Assembly: GCA_046727575.1 (NCBI GenBank)
Contig: JBKPCV010000231.1
Span: 1 to 5,374 of the forward strand
DNA: 5,374 bases
Reading direction: 5' to 3'
Source of the DNA: DASPTH01 sp046727575
Lineage (GTDB): Bacteria; Actinomycetota; Acidimicrobiia; IMCC26256; DASPTH01
Shown: positions 4,890 through 5,374 of the stretch, one piece after another
Numbering within the stretch: the stretch's first letter is position 1
How the letters are laid out: each line of letters starts with the position of its first letter
The notes under the pieces: model-generated
The model's database searches: none
Told to the model about the DNA's origin: nothing
The model's input: the letters and a program-made list of their open reading frames with translations, nothing else
Program-made: the position numbers and the translations under genes

Positions 4890-5374
4890 TCAGTTTGCGC
4901 GAGCGCGGAACCGCGCCGCCGCCCTCGCCGCCTGTTCTGCCCGGTCGTCGGGAAGATCCCGTGCGAGCGCGTCGAGCTCCGTCGCTGCCTCGGAGAACTG
5001 GCCGAGGCTCCCGAGCAGCGCCGCAAGCTCGCCGCGCTGCGCAGCACTGATCCCCGGAATCCTGAGCCGGAGCCTCGTGGGCCACACCGCCCGACCCGGA
5101 GCGCGTGCGACGAGCGCGTTCTGAAGGTTGGCAAGTACGCGGTCGAGGATCGCGAGCGGACCGACCGGCGCGAGGAAGCCAGCGCGGAACCCCGTTCGTT
5201 CGTGCACCTGCGCGAAGCGATCGATGCATCCATCGAGGTCGAGTTCGACGCCTCCGTAGAACGGGTCGTACCACCGTCCTGCGGTCGAGCCCACGAGAAA
5301 GTGCCCGGGCATGCCGACGCCGTGCACGTCGATACCACGGCGCCGACCGACTTCCATCATGAGGAGGGAGAGAC
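4890..5374 (-). CDS. SirB1-type transglutaminase-like/TPR family protein, 5' end outside window
   Basis: The C-terminal 160 residues of a SirB1_N family protein are visible, entering from the right edge in frame from base 5372. The conserved core reads LSLLMMEVGRRRG, then VHGVGMPGHFLVG, then WYDPFYGGVELD. These match the family's helix, the PGHFLV histidine block and the DPF-GG block, which correspond to the His and Asp of the transglutaminase fold. The C-terminal portion contains one TPR-like helical hairpin (GISAAQRGELAALLGSLGQF onward), ending Ala-rich with RFRARAN. The true N-terminus lies outside the window, so the methionine pair at about 5355-5360 is internal. The family's biochemical role is not established, and SirB1 of enterics has been linked only loosely to regulation. 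It heads the visible part of a four-gene minus-strand cluster with LON, DksA-like and moaD genes. Confidence 0.85.
   Translation of the reverse strand, partial: LSLLMMEVGRRRGIDVHGVGMPGHFLVGSTAGRWYDPFYGGVELDLDGCIDRFAQVHERTGFRAGFLAPVGPLAILDRVLANLQNALVARAPGRAVWPTRLRLRIPGISAAQRGELAALLGSLGQFSEAATELDALARDLPDDRAEQAARAAARFRARAN

Noticed and set aside
4205..5338. A single long minus-strand frame reading through from the SirB1-like region into the LON gene (possible fusion).
   Set aside because: Upstream of 4834 that frame is Ser/Arg-rich and overlaps the real SirB1-like frame, which has its own TGA at 4890; there are two separate genes.

Overview
The window is GC-rich and densely coded. It most resembles a chromosomal segment of an actinobacterium, possibly from Acidimicrobiia or a related deep-branching, largely uncultured class. 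The taxonomic guess rests on base composition, GTG starts, a DksA-like protein without zinc-finger cysteines, a geranylgeranyl-reductase-family flavoprotein, and a split b6-type cytochrome b. No rRNA, tRNA, CRISPR array or mobile element is seen.

Left block (1-2043, all minus strand): a compact respiratory operon read right to left. It starts with a three-helix membrane protein I do not recognise (1504-2043). Next is a dicluster [4Fe-4S] ferredoxin (1091-1504, TGATG overlap), then a cytochrome b6-type subunit (285-1070). Last is the 5' part of a gene whose product begins with a Pro/Ala/Glu-rich head carrying the motif IP-x-HLLQRSR twice (1-274, cut by the window edge). The cytochrome has both pairs of heme-b histidines, with b6-like spacing. 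It also has a cysteine at the place where b6f and Bacillus-type complexes attach an extra c-type heme. I infer a quinol-oxidising (or quinone-reducing) complex in which a ferredoxin is an encoded partner. No Rieske protein, subunit IV or cytochrome c domain lies inside the window, but the operon continues beyond the left edge.

Middle (2044-2276): a divergent promoter region with a 6+6 bp inverted repeat. Rightward from it runs a geranylgeranyl reductase family FAD enzyme (2277-3551), plausibly a menaquinone side-chain reductase in the style of MenJ. That would fit functionally with a menaquinol-using cytochrome complex next door.

Right block (3576-5374, all minus strand, convergent with the reductase): read right to left, a SirB1-type transglutaminase-like/TPR protein (5' end outside the window), a stand-alone LON-domain protein, a DksA/TraR-like protein without zinc cysteines, and a MoaD-type sulfur carrier ending in Gly-Gly. 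The moaD reading frame has no ATG, GTG or TTG at a sensible place. It appears to start at CTG, with a good Shine-Dalgarno sequence and a CTGA overlap with the upstream stop, so standard gene calling could miss it.
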